A DNA stretch of 59,205 bases, from NCBI GenBank assembly GCA_002344565.1, contig DDTZ01000020.1:1-59205 (forward strand). The letters run 5' to 3'. The stretch comes from Bdellovibrionaceae bacterium UBA2351. Its GTDB lineage: Bacteria > Bdellovibrionota > Bdellovibrionia > Bdellovibrionales > Bdellovibrionaceae. The position numbers were made by a program, and so were the translations under genes. Under the pieces are notes generated by a model. It ran no database searches. It saw only the letters and a list, made by a program, of their open reading frames with translations, and was not told the origin of the DNA. Numbering within the stretch: the stretch's first letter is position 1; each line of letters begins with the position of its first letter. Positions 50,037-58,146 of the stretch are shown here, in pieces.

Positions 50037-52505
50037 ATGACAAGATTTTATCTAACATTGAGCTGTCTTTTTTTGAGTCTGATTTTCTCTGCAAATCCGT
50101 CATTGGCGCAACAAAATACGCCAGTCAAAAAGCAGCCGCTAAATCAGAAAACAGCGGCCAAAACAAAAAAAACAGCGCCCAAGAAAAATTCTAACCTAAA
50201 AAAGATGGAATCCGTTAATTTAGGTGAATCGGTTGCGATCGCCGATATCAAAGTGGATGGTCAAAAGAAAATCGAAAAAGACTCGGTTACGAGCCGTTTA
50301 AAAATGAAAAAAGGCCAAAGCTATTCTGCGGCTGATTTTAAAACGATAGTCCGTGAAGATATCACTACACTTTTCAAAACAGGCTTTTTCTCGAATGTAG
50401 ACGTGTATATTGAAAACGTAGGCAGCGATAAAACGATCGTTTTCAAAGTCCAAGAGAAGCCGTCCGTGGCTGAGGTTGTTTGGGAAGGCGTTTCTGAAGA
50501 CGTTAAAAAAGAAGAACTAAACGACGCTCTAGGTATCAAATCATACGAAATCTTAAACGTTACAAAACTTAAAGAAGGCCAAGAAAAGGTTCAAAAGTTT
50601 TATGAAGACAAAGGTTACTTCTTAGCGAAAATTGATTACGCCATCGAAGACGTGGTTAAAGATGAAACTGTTAAAATCAAAGTCACTGTCAAACAAAACG
50701 ACCGAGTTAAAGTTAAAAAAATCACATTTCTAGGTAATAAAAAAGTTCCCTCGTCTCAGTTGATTATTGATCAATTAGTAGCGGAAGAAGGATACTTTAC
50801 AGGTCTTTCGGGATCAGGCCAGTTCAAACAAGATATGTTCGAACGTTGGATCCAAGGTATCCGCTTTATATATTTCAATAAAGGTTTCATCCAAGCTAAA
50901 ATCGATCGTCCGCAAGTGACTGTGACTCCGGATAAAAAAGGCATCTACATCACTATTAATATTGATGAAGGTGAAGCGTTTGACGTGGGTGATATCGACT
51001 TCTCGGGTGACGTTTTGTTTTCTAGGCAAGAACTACTAGATACGATGAAGCTAGATGAAAACAAGATTTTCGCCTACGATGTATTGCAACGGGATTTAGC
51101 GGACCTTCAGGCTAAATACGGGGATTTGGGTTACGCGTTTGCCAATGTGAACCCACAATGGAAAGTAAAAGAGTCAGAACGTAAGGTCGATATCGTATTT
51201 GATTTCGATAAGGGTAATAAAGTTTACTTCGGCCGTATCAACGTTGTTTCTAATACAAAAACGCGCGACAAAGTCGTTCGCCGCGAATTGAAAATCAAAG
51301 AGGGCGAACTATACAATGAAACTCGTCGTCGTTTATCGTTAGAAAATATTCAGCGTCTGGGTTTCTTTGATGAAGTGAATTTCAAGACATCAACTCCACC
51401 AGATAAATTAGATATCCTTAATATCGATATCACAGTGAAAGAACGTAATACTGGACAGATTCAGCTTGGTGCCGGTTACGGTTCGGCTCAAGGTTTCACA
51501 TTGCAAGGTAGCGTTCAGCAAACTAATTTCATGGGTCGCGGTCAGAACTTGGGCGTAAGCTTAAACTTAGCGTCTCAGTATTCAGTGTACGACTTTACAT
51601 TCACTGAACCTTATTTCCGTGATTCATTATGGTCACTGGGCTTTCGCGTATTCCGCAGTGAAAACTCGGGTCGTCTAGATTACAATGAAACACGTACGGG
51701 TGGTTCGGTATTCTTGGGTTACCCACTGGGAGACTATTTACGTTTAAATACTAGTTATACCTACACAGCGACTAAATTGACGAATGTGACGGATGCGGCT
51801 GGTAACAACATTACAGATTACGACTTGTTCCCTCTAAACACAGCAGAAGGTGATTCTGGTTTGTTAGGTGTGAGCTTAGACTACGATACTCGTAATGATA
51901 GATTCCGTCCTACTAAGGGTATTTATGCTCGGTTGGGTTACTCGTTAACAGGACCATTTGGTGGTAATTTAGAGTATTACAAAGGAAATGCAGATTTCCG
52001 TTTCTTTAAAACATTGTTCTGGGACGTAGTATTCAGAAACTCGATTTCTTATGCACGTATTGAATCGACAGATCCAAACCGTCTGCCTCCGTTCAATGAA
52101 TTATACTTATTGGGTGGTCCGTACAGCCTACGCGGTTACCGTTACGGTCGTGTCGGTCGACAAGTTAAATCGACAAAAATTGAAAACGAATTAAAAGCCA
52201 TCCCTGGAATGACGGATATCGAAGAGAAATCGAAACGTTACTACGGTGGTGCGCAACAGCTTATGTATCAAGGTGAATTGTTATTCCCGTTGATTCGCGA
52301 AGCACAAATGTACGGGGTTGCATTCTATGACGTCGGACAAGCGGAAGATACGATCGTAGACGAGCGCTTCTTTGCAGATACGGGTTTTGGTATTCGTTGG
52401 TTCTCGCCAATTGGTCCATTACGATTTGAGTGGGGTTTCCCATTAAATCGTGAGTATTTACACGAAGCTGTGGTCTTTGAGTTCTCAATCGGAACCCCAT
52501 TTTAG
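50037..52505 (+). CDS. bamA: Outer membrane protein assembly factor BamA
   Basis: 822 residues with a signal peptide (FYLTLSCLFLSLIFSANPSLAQ) and a Lys/Pro/Gln-rich linker, then POTRA repeats (about residues 66-465; the first starts VAIADIKVDGQKKIEKDSV) and a C-terminal 16-strand barrel. The conserved loop 6 motif is GGPYSLRGYRYGRVG (the VRGF position), and the last residue is Phe in FEFSIGTPF. It inserts beta-barrel proteins into the outer membrane. The order lolD-bamA-skp-lpxA is conserved in many Gram-negatives. Length is typical of family members. Confidence 0.96.
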   Translation: MTRFYLTLSCLFLSLIFSANPSLAQQNTPVKKQPLNQKTAAKTKKTAPKKNSNLKKMESVNLGESVAIADIKVDGQKKIEKDSVTSRLKMKKGQSYSAADFKTIVREDITTLFKTGFFSNVDVYIENVGSDKTIVFKVQEKPSVAEVVWEGVSEDVKKEELNDALGIKSYEILNVTKLKEGQEKVQKFYEDKGYFLAKIDYAIEDVVKDETVKIKVTVKQNDRVKVKKITFLGNKKVPSSQLIIDQLVAEEGYFTGLSGSGQFKQDMFERWIQGIRFIYFNKGFIQAKIDRPQVTVTPDKKGIYITINIDEGEAFDVGDIDFSGDVLFSRQELLDTMKLDENKIFAYDVLQRDLADLQAKYGDLGYAFANVNPQWKVKESERKVDIVFDFDKGNKVYFGRINVVSNTKTRDKVVRRELKIKEGELYNETRRRLSLENIQRLGFFDEVNFKTSTPPDKLDILNIDITVKERNTGQIQLGAGYGSAQGFTLQGSVQQTNFMGRGQNLGVSLNLASQYSVYDFTFTEPYFRDSLWSLGFRVFRSENSGRLDYNETRTGGSVFLGYPLGDYLRLNTSYTYTATKLTNVTDAAGNNITDYDLFPLNTAEGDSGLLGVSLDYDTRNDRFRPTKGIYARLGYSLTGPFGGNLEYYKGNADFRFFKTLFWDVVFRNSISYARIESTDPNRLPPFNELYLLGGPYSLRGYRYGRVGRQVKSTKIENELKAIPGMTDIEEKSKRYYGGAQQLMYQGELLFPLIREAQMYGVAFYDVGQAEDTIVDERFFADTGFGIRWFSPIGPLRFEWGFPLNREYLHEAVVFEFSIGTPF

Positions 52506-52507
52506 GG

Positions 52508-52629
52508 CAATGCGAATTAGTTTGACCAACTCTTCGTTGCAAAACCTTCGGTCTCCCTGCGACGTGGCTATGCCACGCCTCAGTCGCCTCAGGATTTGCG
52601 CCTCGATTTGATCAAACTAATTCGCATTG
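52508..52629. repeat. Long inverted repeat downstream of bamA
   Basis: An 18-base perfect inverted repeat (52508-52525 and 52612-52629; CAATGCGAATTAGTTTGA on the left) flanks a 86-base loop that itself contains a perfect CGTGGC/GCCACG hairpin at its centre (52563-52577) and partly complementary arms. The whole can fold into one 122-base imperfect cruciform-like hairpin. The shape is that of a REP/MITE-type element or a large terminator. It lies between bamA and skp and may reduce or stabilise the bamA transcript relative to skp. Confidence 0.7.
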
Positions 52630-52699
52630 CAGAGTAGACACGGGTAAAATTTTAATCTAGGCTTAATAATAATTCAGTGCATGAATATAGGAGAATTAA

Positions 52700-53206
52700 A
52701 TGACAAAGTCATCGTTGTTAGTGGTAGCCGTTCTTGGTTTTTCACTTAATACGTTTGCAGCCGAATTTAAAGCGGGCGTTGTGAATTTACAAAAAGCGAT
52801 TCAAGCGACTTCAGCTGGTAAAAAAGCTAAAACAGAATTAGAAGCTGATTTCGAGAAAAAGAAAAAAGAACTGCAAAAGAAAGAGGGCGACCTAAAGAAA
52901 ATGCAGGAAGATATCGAAAAAAAGAAAAGCGTTCTTTCAGAAGAAGTTCTAGCTAAAAAGCAGGATGAATTCCGTGAAGAAATGATGAAGTTCCAGCAAG
53001 TGGTTCAAAAGAACCAAGGCGAAATTCAAAAGAAAGAACAAGAGTTAACTCAGCCAATTCTAGAAAAAATGAAAAAAATCATCGAGAAGATGTCTAAAGA
53101 AAAAGGCTACTCAATGGTTCTTGAAAACACAGCCATGGTTCTTTACGTAGAATCAGCTCATGATTTGACTGACGAAGTTGTTAAGGCATTCGAAAAAGAT
53201 AAATAA
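52700..53206 (+). CDS. skp: Periplasmic chaperone Skp/OmpH
   Basis: 168 residues with GGAGAAT before the ATG and a signal peptide (MTKSSLLVVAVLGFSLNTFA). After a short beta core (FKAGVVNLQKAIQATSAGKK) the protein is one long Lys/Glu-rich coiled coil (about residues 50-125), then the closing strand segment YSMVLENTAMVLYVE. That is the jellyfish-like Skp architecture. It holds unfolded outer-membrane proteins in the periplasm for BamA. The lpxA start is 2 bases downstream. Confidence 0.93.
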   Translation: MTKSSLLVVAVLGFSLNTFAAEFKAGVVNLQKAIQATSAGKKAKTELEADFEKKKKELQKKEGDLKKMQEDIEKKKSVLSEEVLAKKQDEFREEMMKFQQVVQKNQGEIQKKEQELTQPILEKMKKIIEKMSKEKGYSMVLENTAMVLYVESAHDLTDEVVKAFEKDK

Positions 53207-53208
53207 AT

Positions 53209-54021
53209 ATGAAAGTACATCCTTCAAGTGTCCTAAGTCCCGATGTGGAATTAGGACCTGACGTCGAAATCGGTCCCTACTGTTTAATACAAGGTAAAGT
53301 TAAAATTGGAAAGGGGACCATTATCGAAGGTCACGCGACTGTAGGCTCCCGTTATGGAGTCTTGGAAATTGGCGAGAATAATCACATTTTCCCTGGTGCC
53401 GTTATCGGCGGACCTCCTCAAGACATCACGTATAAATCAGAACCGACTCAGTTAATCATTGGCAACAACAATACATTTCGTGAGTTTTCTACTGTCAACT
53501 TGGCTACAAACAAGGGCGATGGCAAAACCGAAATCGGTAATAACTGTTACATGATGGCGTACACGCACGTGGGTCATGATTGCAAAATTGGCAATAACGT
53601 AATTATCGCCAATGACACTCATATGGGTGGTCACTGTATAGTTGAAGATAATGTTACCATCGGTGGGGTGTGTGCGTTTAACCAATTCACGCGAGTTGGG
53701 AAAAATGCATTTATCGCCGGTAGTTCTGTTATCAACAAAGACATTCTGCCATTTAGCCGTGCTCAGGGTACCTATGCATTAGTGCGTGCAACTAATAAAG
53801 TCGGTTTGGCTAGAAAAGGTTTCCCACGCGAAGAAGTAGCTAACGTTCATAAAGCCATCCGGATATTTATCATGGGTAGCAGCACTTTGGACGAAGCCTA
53901 TGCGCGTATCGCAACGGAATGTAAGCCATCTGAGAATATCGATTATCTAGTAAACTTTGTAAAACAATCTAAGCGAGGCATTGCTATTTCCCGAGGAAAG
54001 AGCTCCGACTTAGAAGAATAG
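53209..54021 (+). CDS. lpxA: UDP-GlcNAc (or GlcN3N-type) O/N-acyltransferase LpxA
   Basis: 270 residues. Left-handed beta-helix hexapeptide repeats run through the first 185 residues (VHPSSVLSPDVELGPDVEIG, IGKGTIIEGHATVGS), followed by a helical C-terminus (ATNKVGLARKGFPREEVANV). The catalytic His is in YTHVGHDCKIGNNVIIAN. LpxA adds the first acyl chain in lipid A synthesis. The next gene is a GnnA-like oxidoreductase, which suggests the natural substrate is a 3-amino sugar (UDP-GlcNAc3N) and the linkage an amide. The lpxD and fabZ genes usually found between skp and lpxA are absent here. Confidence 0.95.
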   Translation: MKVHPSSVLSPDVELGPDVEIGPYCLIQGKVKIGKGTIIEGHATVGSRYGVLEIGENNHIFPGAVIGGPPQDITYKSEPTQLIIGNNNTFREFSTVNLATNKGDGKTEIGNNCYMMAYTHVGHDCKIGNNVIIANDTHMGGHCIVEDNVTIGGVCAFNQFTRVGKNAFIAGSSVINKDILPFSRAQGTYALVRATNKVGLARKGFPREEVANVHKAIRIFIMGSSTLDEAYARIATECKPSENIDYLVNFVKQSKRGIAISRGKSSDLEE

Positions 54022-54038
54022 AGTCAGAGGAATAGAAA

Positions 54039-54989
54039 ATGAAAAAACTAAGAGCCGCAGTGGTTGGCGTCGGTTACCTAGGTAACTTTCACGCTCAGAA
54101 ATATAAAAACAATCCCCACTGTGAGCTCGTTGGTGTGTGTGATGCCAGTCCCGAGCAAGCACAAAAGATCGCGACGGCATTGGGTGTTACTGCCTACACA
54201 AATCCAAAAGATTTAATCGGAAAAGTAGATTTAGTTACCATCGCGACATCAACGCGCTTTCACTATGAGCTGGCAATGATGTTTGTAGAAGCTGGAATTC
54301 CGGTAAATGTTGAAAAGCCAATGACGGCCACCTTAGAGCAAGCTGAAAAACTCTTTGAAGCGAGCCAAAAGAAAAAATCCTTCTTAACGGTCGGTCATAT
54401 CGAACGTTTCAATCCCTCGATTGTAGAAGTCGCTAATAAAATGGCGGGTGAGGCGACAAGTTTTGAACTGACTCGCTGGGCACCATTTAATCTGCGTGGT
54501 TCAGATGTATCTGTTGTATTTGATTTAATGATTCACGATATCGATTTGATGTTCTGGTTATGTCAAAATGGAAAAGTTACAAATCATTCGGTTCGTGGTG
54601 ATGTGATTGTTTCACAAGAAACAGACTCAGTGACTGGATATTTCGATTTAAATTTAGATAGTGGAAAAACTAAATCCGTATACATGTCTGTGAATCGCGC
54701 TAGCGGTAAAGGCGTTCGTCAACTAAAAGCCTACAGTAAAACTAAAACGATTACGGCTAATACGGGAATTCATGAACTTGAAATGTATGAATTCAATCCG
54801 TCGGCGGCTAAGGTTGAAGATAAAATCAAAACAACAAATTGGACAGTCGCTAAAGTCGATGCGCTTCAAGAAGAAACGAATCACTTTATAGACTGCGTTT
54901 TGAATAATAAGAAACCTTTAATCACTGCGGAAGATGGATTGCGGGCCATGGTATGGGCCGACAAAATCGATAAACACATTCGCAAATGA
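54039..54989 (+). CDS. Gfo/Idh/MocA oxidoreductase, GnnA-like
   Basis: 316 residues. Nucleotide-binding start AAVVGVGYLGNFHAQKY and the EKPMTATLEQAEKL motif mark the Gfo/Idh/MocA family; VGHIERFNPSI is shared with oxidoreductases found next to lpxA. GnnA oxidises UDP-GlcNAc at C3 so that the transaminase GnnB can install an amino group. Bdellovibrio bacteriovorus lipid A is reported to have a GlcN3N backbone, so this assignment fits. No gnnB is visible in the window, which leaves a gap in the pathway. Stop overlaps lpxB (ATGA). Confidence 0.8.
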   Translation: MKKLRAAVVGVGYLGNFHAQKYKNNPHCELVGVCDASPEQAQKIATALGVTAYTNPKDLIGKVDLVTIATSTRFHYELAMMFVEAGIPVNVEKPMTATLEQAEKLFEASQKKKSFLTVGHIERFNPSIVEVANKMAGEATSFELTRWAPFNLRGSDVSVVFDLMIHDIDLMFWLCQNGKVTNHSVRGDVIVSQETDSVTGYFDLNLDSGKTKSVYMSVNRASGKGVRQLKAYSKTKTITANTGIHELEMYEFNPSAAKVEDKIKTTNWTVAKVDALQEETNHFIDCVLNNKKPLITAEDGLRAMVWADKIDKHIRK

Positions 54990-56143
54990 AAAAACCGTCT
55001 GTATTGATCATATCAGCGGAGGCGTCTTCAGTCCTTTATGCTCAGCGAATTCTAGAGCAGTGGAAGGTAAATGGCACAGACGTTGACGCCTATGGTGTGG
55101 GATCTAACGATATGGAGGCTATAGGCTTTCGTCGTTTTGGTCGTTCGGAAGACATGGCTGTGATGGGTGTTGTCGAAGTTGCTAAACACTATTCTAAAAT
55201 CAAGAAAGTTTTTTATGATGTTTTAGCTGAAGTGGATCGCAATCCTCCGAAGGTCGCTGTTTTATTAGACTACCCAGGATTTAATTTACGCCTGGCTAAA
55301 GAATTAAAGAAACGTGGTATTCACGTTGTTTATTACATTGCCCCACAAGTCTGGGCGTGGAAACAAAAGCGTGTTCATCAAATCAAAGAGTATTGCGATA
55401 AAGTGCTGCTTTTGTTTCCGTTTGAAGTTGAGTTTTTTAAAGCTCACCACGTGCCGTATGAGTTTGTCGGCCATCCATTGATTGATGAATTAAAGCCAGA
55501 ATGGTTAGATGAAAAATGGATCATGACGGAACGTCGTCGCTGCGGAATTCAGGATAGCGAAATCGTATTAGGATTAATGCCGGGGTCTCGCCATGGAGAA
55601 TTGCAGCAGCTTTTTTTGATGCAGCTAGAAGTGGCTCGTCGTCTGTCACATAAAGTGTCTAATTTAAAAATCATTATTTTATGCGCCCCTAGTTTTGAGA
55701 AAGAAGAACTAATGCCGTATTTAGATAATTTCAAAGTGAATTTCATCATGCTAAAAACAGATCCGTTCAAGATGATTGCCCTAACGGATATGATTCTGGC
55801 CGCCTCTGGAACGGCGACGTTAATGGTGGGATTGTTAGAAAAACCAATGGTTATCATGTATCGCATGAAGTGGTTGACTAGCGTACTAGCTAAAATTTTA
55901 GTTAAAGGAATCAAGTATTTTGGAATCACAAATCTAATCATGGACGCTGAAGTCAGTCCCGAGCGTTTTCAGGAAAAAGCGACTCCGGATGAGCTTGAAC
56001 GTTTAGTGTTTGAATTGATTTCAAAACCCGAGGTGTACGCCGAACAAAAGACGAAATTGAAACAGCTCAAAACCCAATTGGGTCAAGGCCAAGTTACAGA
56101 AAAAGTAGTTCGTATTTTAAACTCATATATTGAGGCGAAATGA
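54986..56143 (+). CDS. lpxB: Lipid-A-disaccharide synthase
   Basis: 385 residues. Family motifs: ISAEASSVLYAQRIL, EDMAVMGVVEVAKHY, LLDYPGFNLRLAKELKK, YYIAPQVWAWKQKRV, EFVGHPLIDEL, LGLMPGSRHGEL and AASGTATLMVGLLEKPMV. It joins UDP-2,3-diacyl-glucosamine to lipid X. The usual S-G-E-x-S-G-D start is SAEASSV here, a mild variation. Overlaps both neighbours by 4 bases, so the operon is translationally coupled. Confidence 0.94.
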   Translation: MKKPSVLIISAEASSVLYAQRILEQWKVNGTDVDAYGVGSNDMEAIGFRRFGRSEDMAVMGVVEVAKHYSKIKKVFYDVLAEVDRNPPKVAVLLDYPGFNLRLAKELKKRGIHVVYYIAPQVWAWKQKRVHQIKEYCDKVLLLFPFEVEFFKAHHVPYEFVGHPLIDELKPEWLDEKWIMTERRRCGIQDSEIVLGLMPGSRHGELQQLFLMQLEVARRLSHKVSNLKIIILCAPSFEKEELMPYLDNFKVNFIMLKTDPFKMIALTDMILAASGTATLMVGLLEKPMVIMYRMKWLTSVLAKILVKGIKYFGITNLIMDAEVSPERFQEKATPDELERLVFELISKPEVYAEQKTKLKQLKTQLGQGQVTEKVVRILNSYIEAK

Positions 56144-57258
56144 AAATAACCTCTTCAGCGCTTTTTCCTGATCTAGAGGCGGATAGGAAATATTTTTTTC
56201 CCGTGCTGTGGCTATTGAGTTTGCTGTCTTTTATCTATAGCGCATTAGTATCGTTTAATGCGTGGCTGTTCAAAAAAGGTTTTAAGAAAGTGACGACGTT
56301 GTCTATGCCGGTCATTAGCGTCGGCAATTTAACAGTCGGTGGTACAGGAAAGACGCCGATATTGATTTATTTGGCTAACCTGCTTCAATCCCAGGGAACA
56401 CGAGTAGGAATTGTCAGTCGTAATTATAAAGCGTCATCTTCGCAAATCGTGAAAGTAGAGCCTGGAAAAAATCCTGAAGTCGCGGATGGAAGACTGTTTG
56501 GTGATGAGCCTTTGTTAATCTTTCAGAAAACGGGAGTGCCCGTATACGTTGGGCCAAAAAAGGTGGAAACAGCGAAAGAGATTGTGCGTACCGAAAAAAT
56601 TGATGCTGTATTTATTGATGATGGATTTCAGCATCTGCGTTTGAAGAAGAACTGCAATATTCTTTTATGTGATGTGACTCAAATGGATGATGAAAATCAT
56701 TTGTTACCGCGAGGGCGTTACCGTGAACCGCTCAGCGGCTATCGGAAAGCCAATGTTATTTTTTGGACTAAAACGAACTTCATTCCTGCCGAACGATTAG
56801 CTGAGATAAAAAGAATGATTTCATTTGAGGGTTTTCAAGTAGATTGGAAATTTGAGTTAACCCATATCGAATTTCCCGGGTTTCCTCAGTTAAACTTTAT
56901 TAGTACGAATAAAATACAAGTCGGTGTTAAAAATGATTTTGCATCGATTCGTCGGTTTGTTTTGGTGTCGGCAATTGCGCGTCCGGAATATTTTAAAAAG
57001 ATCGTTCAAGATTTAAACCCAAAATATGAAGTCTTTGAAAAGAAATTCAGAGATCATCATCAGTACACTGAGGCGGATATTAAACAGATCTTGAATAAAC
57101 CTATTAATTTCCATCATTTCCTAACGACCGAGAAGGATTACACTAAACTGAAAGACTTATGGCCAAGCGACATCCCATTAGGTATTGTCAAATGGGAACC
57201 ACGTCCGAATGTGGCTGACCAAAAACTTTATGAAACGATTACTTCATTTCTGCACTAG
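56140..57258 (+). CDS. lpxK: Tetraacyldisaccharide 4'-kinase
   Basis: 372 residues with an N-terminal membrane helix (VLWLLSLLSFIYSALVSF). Walker A ISVGNLTVGGTGKTPILIYL, then VSRNYKASSSQIV, GDEPLLIFQKTGVPVYV, IDDGFQHLRLKKNCNI and LLPRGRYREPLSGYRKA, all family signatures. It phosphorylates the lipid A disaccharide at the 4' position. If this organism, like B. bacteriovorus, carries mannose instead of phosphate on lipid A, phosphorylation would be transient or the phosphate later removed. Overlaps lpxB and the acyltransferase. Confidence 0.95.
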   Translation: MKITSSALFPDLEADRKYFFPVLWLLSLLSFIYSALVSFNAWLFKKGFKKVTTLSMPVISVGNLTVGGTGKTPILIYLANLLQSQGTRVGIVSRNYKASSSQIVKVEPGKNPEVADGRLFGDEPLLIFQKTGVPVYVGPKKVETAKEIVRTEKIDAVFIDDGFQHLRLKKNCNILLCDVTQMDDENHLLPRGRYREPLSGYRKANVIFWTKTNFIPAERLAEIKRMISFEGFQVDWKFELTHIEFPGFPQLNFISTNKIQVGVKNDFASIRRFVLVSAIARPEYFKKIVQDLNPKYEVFEKKFRDHHQYTEADIKQILNKPINFHHFLTTEKDYTKLKDLWPSDIPLGIVKWEPRPNVADQKLYETITSFLH

Positions 57259-58114
57259 TTTAATTTCTTTCTTTTGCTACCTGATCGGCTGGCGCGGTAG
57301 TCGTTGGTTGTTTGGATTGCTTGGAATTGTGTGGTTCGATATTTTGCGCCTTCGCCGTAAAGATGTGCTTCATCATATAAGTATTGTTTTCCCCAATATG
57401 AGCGAAATTGAAAAAATCAAAATAGCGCGTCGAAGTATGCGGCTGCTTACCGGCAGTATGGCCGATTTGTTTTACATGCCCTACATGAATAAAGTCTGGC
57501 GCGATAGAAATATAGTATTTGATGGCAAACATTACGTCGAAGAAGCCCGTCAGCAGGGTAGGGGTGTATTTCTTTTAGGTATGCATATTGGCAGCGGAGA
57601 TTTAGCGGCCAATATGATCAGTGCCGAGTTAGGAAACTTACATTTGATCACTAAGCTTTTTAAGAATAAGAGTCTAAATGATGTTTGGTTTTCATTGCGT
57701 GGCTTTTATGGTGTACATCACATTGAACCACATGGTGAAAAGACGCCGTTCCAAATTTTGAAGGCGCTGAAGTCAAACGGGCTGGTTGTTTTTGTGTTAG
57801 ATCAATTCATGGGTAAACCGTATGGTATTGAAACGACCTTCTTCGGACGAAAAACGGGGACAGCCCAAGGTCTAGCTCTGTTCTACTTAAAAACGAAAGC
57901 TCCGGTGGTTCCTGTTTATTGTTACGAAGCTGATGACGGTCGAGTGCACGTGGTGTTTGAACCGGCGCTTTCCTTGTCTGATAAGGTGTCCGATGACAAA
58001 GAGACATCGATTGCTCAGTTGACTCAGCATTTTTGCAACGTCACCGAGGAAATTATTCGTAAACATCCAGAGCATTGGATGTGGCTACACAGACGATGGA
58101 AAAAATTTGAGTGA
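57230..58114 (+). CDS. Lipid A late acyltransferase (LpxL/HtrB family)
   Basis: 294 residues from ATG 57230, inside the end of lpxK; upstream in-frame ATGs are deeper inside lpxK. An N-terminal membrane anchor (LHFCTSLISFFCYLIGWRG) precedes the catalytic domain with the HxxxxD motif in GVFLLGMHIGSGDLAA. Later features are VVFVLDQFMGKPYGIETTFF and APVVPVYCYEADDGRVHVVF, ending HPEHWMWLHRRWK. It adds a secondary acyl chain to lipid A. LpxL or LpxM type cannot be settled from sequence. Confidence 0.9.
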   Translation: MKRLLHFCTSLISFFCYLIGWRGSRWLFGLLGIVWFDILRLRRKDVLHHISIVFPNMSEIEKIKIARRSMRLLTGSMADLFYMPYMNKVWRDRNIVFDGKHYVEEARQQGRGVFLLGMHIGSGDLAANMISAELGNLHLITKLFKNKSLNDVWFSLRGFYGVHHIEPHGEKTPFQILKALKSNGLVVFVLDQFMGKPYGIETTFFGRKTGTAQGLALFYLKTKAPVVPVYCYEADDGRVHVVFEPALSLSDKVSDDKETSIAQLTQHFCNVTEEIIRKHPEHWMWLHRRWKKFE

Positions 58115-58146
58115 TTAGTCGCTGAAGATACGATCTAATAAATCTA

